From positions 29,686,725 to 29,750,724 of the forward strand of contig OY755242.1 in assembly GCA_963576725.1 (NCBI GenBank): a stretch of DNA of 64,000 nt, given 5' to 3'. Position numbers and translations under genes: made by a program. This stretch comes from Azorinus chamasolen (taxonomy: Eukaryota; Mollusca; Bivalvia; Cardiida; Solecurtidae). How positions within the stretch are numbered: position 1 is the stretch's first letter; every line of letters begins with the position of its first letter. A model generated the notes under the pieces. That model saw only the letters and a list, made by a program, of their open reading frames with translations. It had not been told where the DNA came from and made no database searches. This document shows positions 60,693-64,000 of this stretch, one piece after another.

Positions 60693-60936
60693 CCCTTTAC
60701 CTGATAGAAGCGGCTTTAAGCGAGTTTAATATATTCCTCCGCTGAAGAAAATAGTTCCAATTTTTACAATAATGAACATATTGCATAATAAATATTTTCT
60801 ATATCCTAGTAGGTGGTAGCTTAAAGCAGGCTGAAAGTAAAGCAGAATGCGCCTTAAGGCGCATTCTGCTTTACTTTCAACCTGCTTTAAGTGGTCATAT
60901 GTCTTCAAAACTAGAAACAGGCTATTGGGTAAAGGG
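60693..60936. mobile_element. T4 MITE (U4)
   Basis: TTAA (60689-60692, 60937-60940). Hairpin centre GCGCCTTAAGGCGC, perfect here, as in 8378-8621. Confidence 0.9.
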
Positions 60937-61159
60937 TTAAACAAATGATTATGCAATAAAGTATGACCAGATACAATGTATGAACCATTTACCTCATACA
61001 TATTCATGTTCAAGTCTGTTTATTCTGGGCCCCTATTATGAATAATAAATGAGTTTATTCTTGTATCAGACATGTAAAATAAGGACATTTATAACTATGG
61101 CATACAGTAGAGATTTTATATTTATGTAACAGATAAGAAAACAACAGATCATTATTATA

Positions 61160-62884
61160 CATATATAATCGTTTATTTATTCCGGATCATCTATTTGGAA
61201 CAGCCTGCCTTATCATGTGAAAAATGCCAGTTCGGTTATTCAATTCAAAAAATTGTATTTACAGTCGACAAAGCTAAACGATTAATACATCTTCAGTATT
61301 ATAGTTCTTTCACAAAACAGATATGTGTTTCAATTTCACCCCTATTCTTGACATGTGTTTCAATTTCACCCCTATTCTTGACATTTATTCACAAGTTAAC
61401 TGTTATTTAGAAGTTCCTCTGAAGGCTCTTCACTGTTTGTCTTTGTTCTTATTCTGCAAAAGGTGTGGATCCTGATTTATGGAGAAGTGATTGCCAAATC
61501 TTTATAGTCAGGGTCTTTACTGTTTGTGGCACATCTTCTGGTTTTTAAATAGCCTCCCTTGATGTGATTTATAACAGATTGCCTGTTTTGTGTGAGATAT
61601 GACATATTGTAGCAAACCGGGTGGTCTCTGACCGGAGGACTCCAATCTGGGTCCTATTAACAGGGCCTACAATGTTTGCTGTATTCTACTGTTGTTAATG
61701 GTCTTGTTGCCAGTGTTTTATGTTAAGACACAGATCTATTATACCTTTATAATATCTCTTCAATCGTACTATGAGTTTGGTGTTGATTTCATTTATGTAT
61801 ATCTATATGACTTTGCTAATGTACCAATCTTGCACTCTTTTATTATCGCAAAATTCTATTAAAAAAAATCTGTTAATTCGTAAACTCGGCAAAGTCTAGT
61901 TCGGGGCATAAGTTTATATTGCTTCTCCTCCGATGAATATTTACTAGCCAAATTCTTGTATATACAGAGGATGAGAAACAAACTAGTTTTAGTGCAACAT
62001 TCGACCTGTATTTGGATATTACTTGTCTTACATATCCGTGTATCTGTAATTCTGTGCAGCATTCTACGCATGGATCTGGTATTTAAGGTGAAACACCATG
62101 ATTGGTTTTTGGATTTCCGCCGACTTCCGTGGGTGTACGGGGACGGTGTTTGGGACGTGCTCGGTTGTTTTCGTGGAATTTTCGCGGCCGCGAGAATGCC
62201 CGAGGACGTCCAGGGTCGGCCCGGGCACTTGCTCGTGGCGAAATCAGTTATGGATGTTAAACATCTTTTGACGGCGTCTGATTTGCGTCATCTGATTACG
62301 TAATATATTCACGTCATGGATGACGTATGCATTCGCGTCATAAGCACTTGGCAATGGTATAATATTAATAAAATTAATGGAATTCCCAGAGTTTAAAAAT
62401 AGTCCTGAAAATTCATGACGTCATTTATCCATGTCATCTTTTGCTGACACAGTCTATGTACATGATGCAGTTTGTCACTGATATCGTAAGTTCTAATCGA
62501 TCTAAATCGTCAACTCGGTGAAATGGGGTTGCATTTACCTATGAATTCCACATGCAGCCTTTTTGCACCAGAGCCAACGATTTTTGAATTTCAATTTCTA
62601 TTTCCCATTGCAAGCAATGCAGATCCTGATGAGAGGGATCCTACAGGAACTCACTCATCCGGGTCTACACTGTGTGTTGTAAAAATTGTGCTTAGCACAT
62701 AATGGATTACACTCAGATCTGTTTATCACCAGTGCAAGGTTGGTGCCTATGCAAAATTATTATGAAAGCATTACAAATTGTATATATGTAATTGTATATA
62801 TGTTTTCTCTCTGTTTGAGGGCCTCATGGAAGATTGGTCATAACCAAATGAGTACTCTTGTTAAATAAAGTCTTTATTATTATT
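61160..62884 (+). mobile_element. 5'-truncated LINE with a (TTA)n tail (U4)
   Basis: Copy of 42870-44564 with a 30-base tandem duplication (61327-61386, CAATTTCACCCCTATTCTTG repeated) and a small local change at 62090-62100. A 115-codon frame (61956-62303) results from that change and includes the GC-rich patch. Not called as a gene. Confidence 0.8.
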
Positions 62885-62926
62885 ATTATTATACAGGAGC
62901 TCAGCTGGGTCCAAATGTAAAAAATT

Positions 62927-64000
62927 GCGAAAATTTAAAAGAGTTACCTTTCTTCGGTTACTCGGACATTGTCCCTTTGGCTGGTAGAAACGGGTTGACA
63001 AACATGATTGAGTCAGTAGGGTCGTCTGATCTGGATCCACTCTGTTTGCTTATTAAATTATATTGATCTAGATCATTCTATTAGTTTCTGCAATGGCAAC
63101 ACTTTTCTTCTGTTCATATATAAAACAGGGTTAAGATTATACAAGTACAGTAAAGTCTGTTTAAAACCTTTCCTTCATATAAACGTCTTTTCACGCATTT
63201 GCATACAGAATAGACCCAGATCAGAGACTCCTATAGGAGCAACAACAGATCCATCCACTGGCAGACCGACCGACCGCCTGAGACTGATCCGACTGCTCCT
63301 TCATTTTTTTAAAAACAAAAGTTGATTATCTATTCATATTTTCAAAATATGAGTATGGCTCACTGGATGTCGGATCTTGATCCAAAGCATACCGTCATAG
63401 CTTCAGTTTTGCACCAATGTTATAAAAATTGAGTCTGATTTCATTCTTAAAAGTAAAACGTGACCAATCAGATACTTGTCATTGAAACCAGACTCAAATG
63501 AACTACAGTAAAACCTCTCTTAACCGGAATACTAGTAGAGGAAAATTCTGATATTTTAGGCAGGTGACTGCTTAATGCAGGGTGAAAGTCATGCAGAAAG
63601 CTCCTCTAGCTTTCTGCATGACTTCCATCCTGCAATAAGCTGTCACCTGTCTCCACGACCGATATTTATACTAAAATTAACGTCCGGTTAAGAGGGTTTT
63701 TACTGTTTTTTATAACATTGGGCCAGTGTGTGACACACTGAAGGTTAACATGCAACTGCAAGTAAGATTAGCATTTAATAACACCTCTTAAAAAATAATC
63801 TAAGCACTGCTGTTAACACCCCCTCAATATTATCCTTTACATATGAGTCTTTCAACTGCTTTGCAAACAGAGTAGACTCAGATCAGACGGCTTATGTGGG
63901 ATCTGTCCGATCAGGTTCTGCTCTGTGCGATTATGATATAATATACATATAGATCTGATTCAACAGTTTCTGTCACGATAAAGCATCCCCTGCTCACAGT
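62927..64000. repeat. Start of duplication unit U5
   Basis: Matches the first 1.07 kb of U3 and U4, including the P element at 63506-63705. The array continues beyond the window. Confidence 0.88.
63506..63705. mobile_element. P-type MITE (U5)
   Basis: Copy of 45186-45385. Confidence 0.8.

Overview
The window reads as animal nuclear DNA, most likely from a mollusc and probably a bivalve. It has spliced genes with GT/AG introns, poly-C2H2 zinc-finger genes, LINE reverse-transcriptase relics, long microsatellites and a very dense population of palindromic MITEs. The mollusc assignment is an inference, from a secreted coiled-coil plus C1q-domain gene (a family greatly expanded in bivalves) and the overall repeat style. 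There are no operons, ribosome-binding sites or CRISPR arrays.

Left part (1-19786). Two cellular genes stand out. The first is a three-exon C1q-domain gene on the minus strand (exons 5052-4773, 4258-3933, 2557-2435). Its splice sites join in frame to 242 residues with a signal peptide, a coiled coil and a complete C1q domain. The second is a single-exon-coding GT61-family glycosyltransferase on the plus strand (15032-16291, 419 residues). Almost everything else is repeats. 'P' elements have CAGTA(A/G)AACC ends and TA duplications, like pogo/Tigger-type Tc1-mariner MITEs. Several TTAA families (T1, T1', T2, T4, T6, T8) start with CCCTT and look like piggyBac-type MITEs. They are often nested in each other, and several copies give clean before/after insertion pairs.

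Right part (19787-64000). This is an array of diverged segmental duplications, called here U1 (19787-31036), U2 (31037-44606), U3 (44607-50406), U4 (50407-62926) and the start of U5 (62927 on). U1 to U4 each carry a minus-strand C2H2 zinc-finger gene (13 fingers in U1, U2 and U4; cut to 7 in U3). In U2 to U4 the zinc-finger gene is followed by a plus-strand LINE fragment, a TTAA element (T4) and a 5'-truncated LINE tail. A 5.6 kb block of U2/U3 recurs almost without change in U3/U4, so either the duplication is very recent or the assembly holds a false duplication. Paralogous sites lacking an insert in U1/U2 define the ends and target duplications of T4, T6 and one LINE.

The most striking general pattern is that MITE families with different termini and different target duplications share the same central palindrome (core GCTCCTATAGGAGC). 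One TTAA family (T4) even carries the hairpin of the TA family. The zinc-finger paralogs differ mostly in the DNA-recognition helices. A link between zinc-finger amplification and the local transposon load is possible but is inference only.
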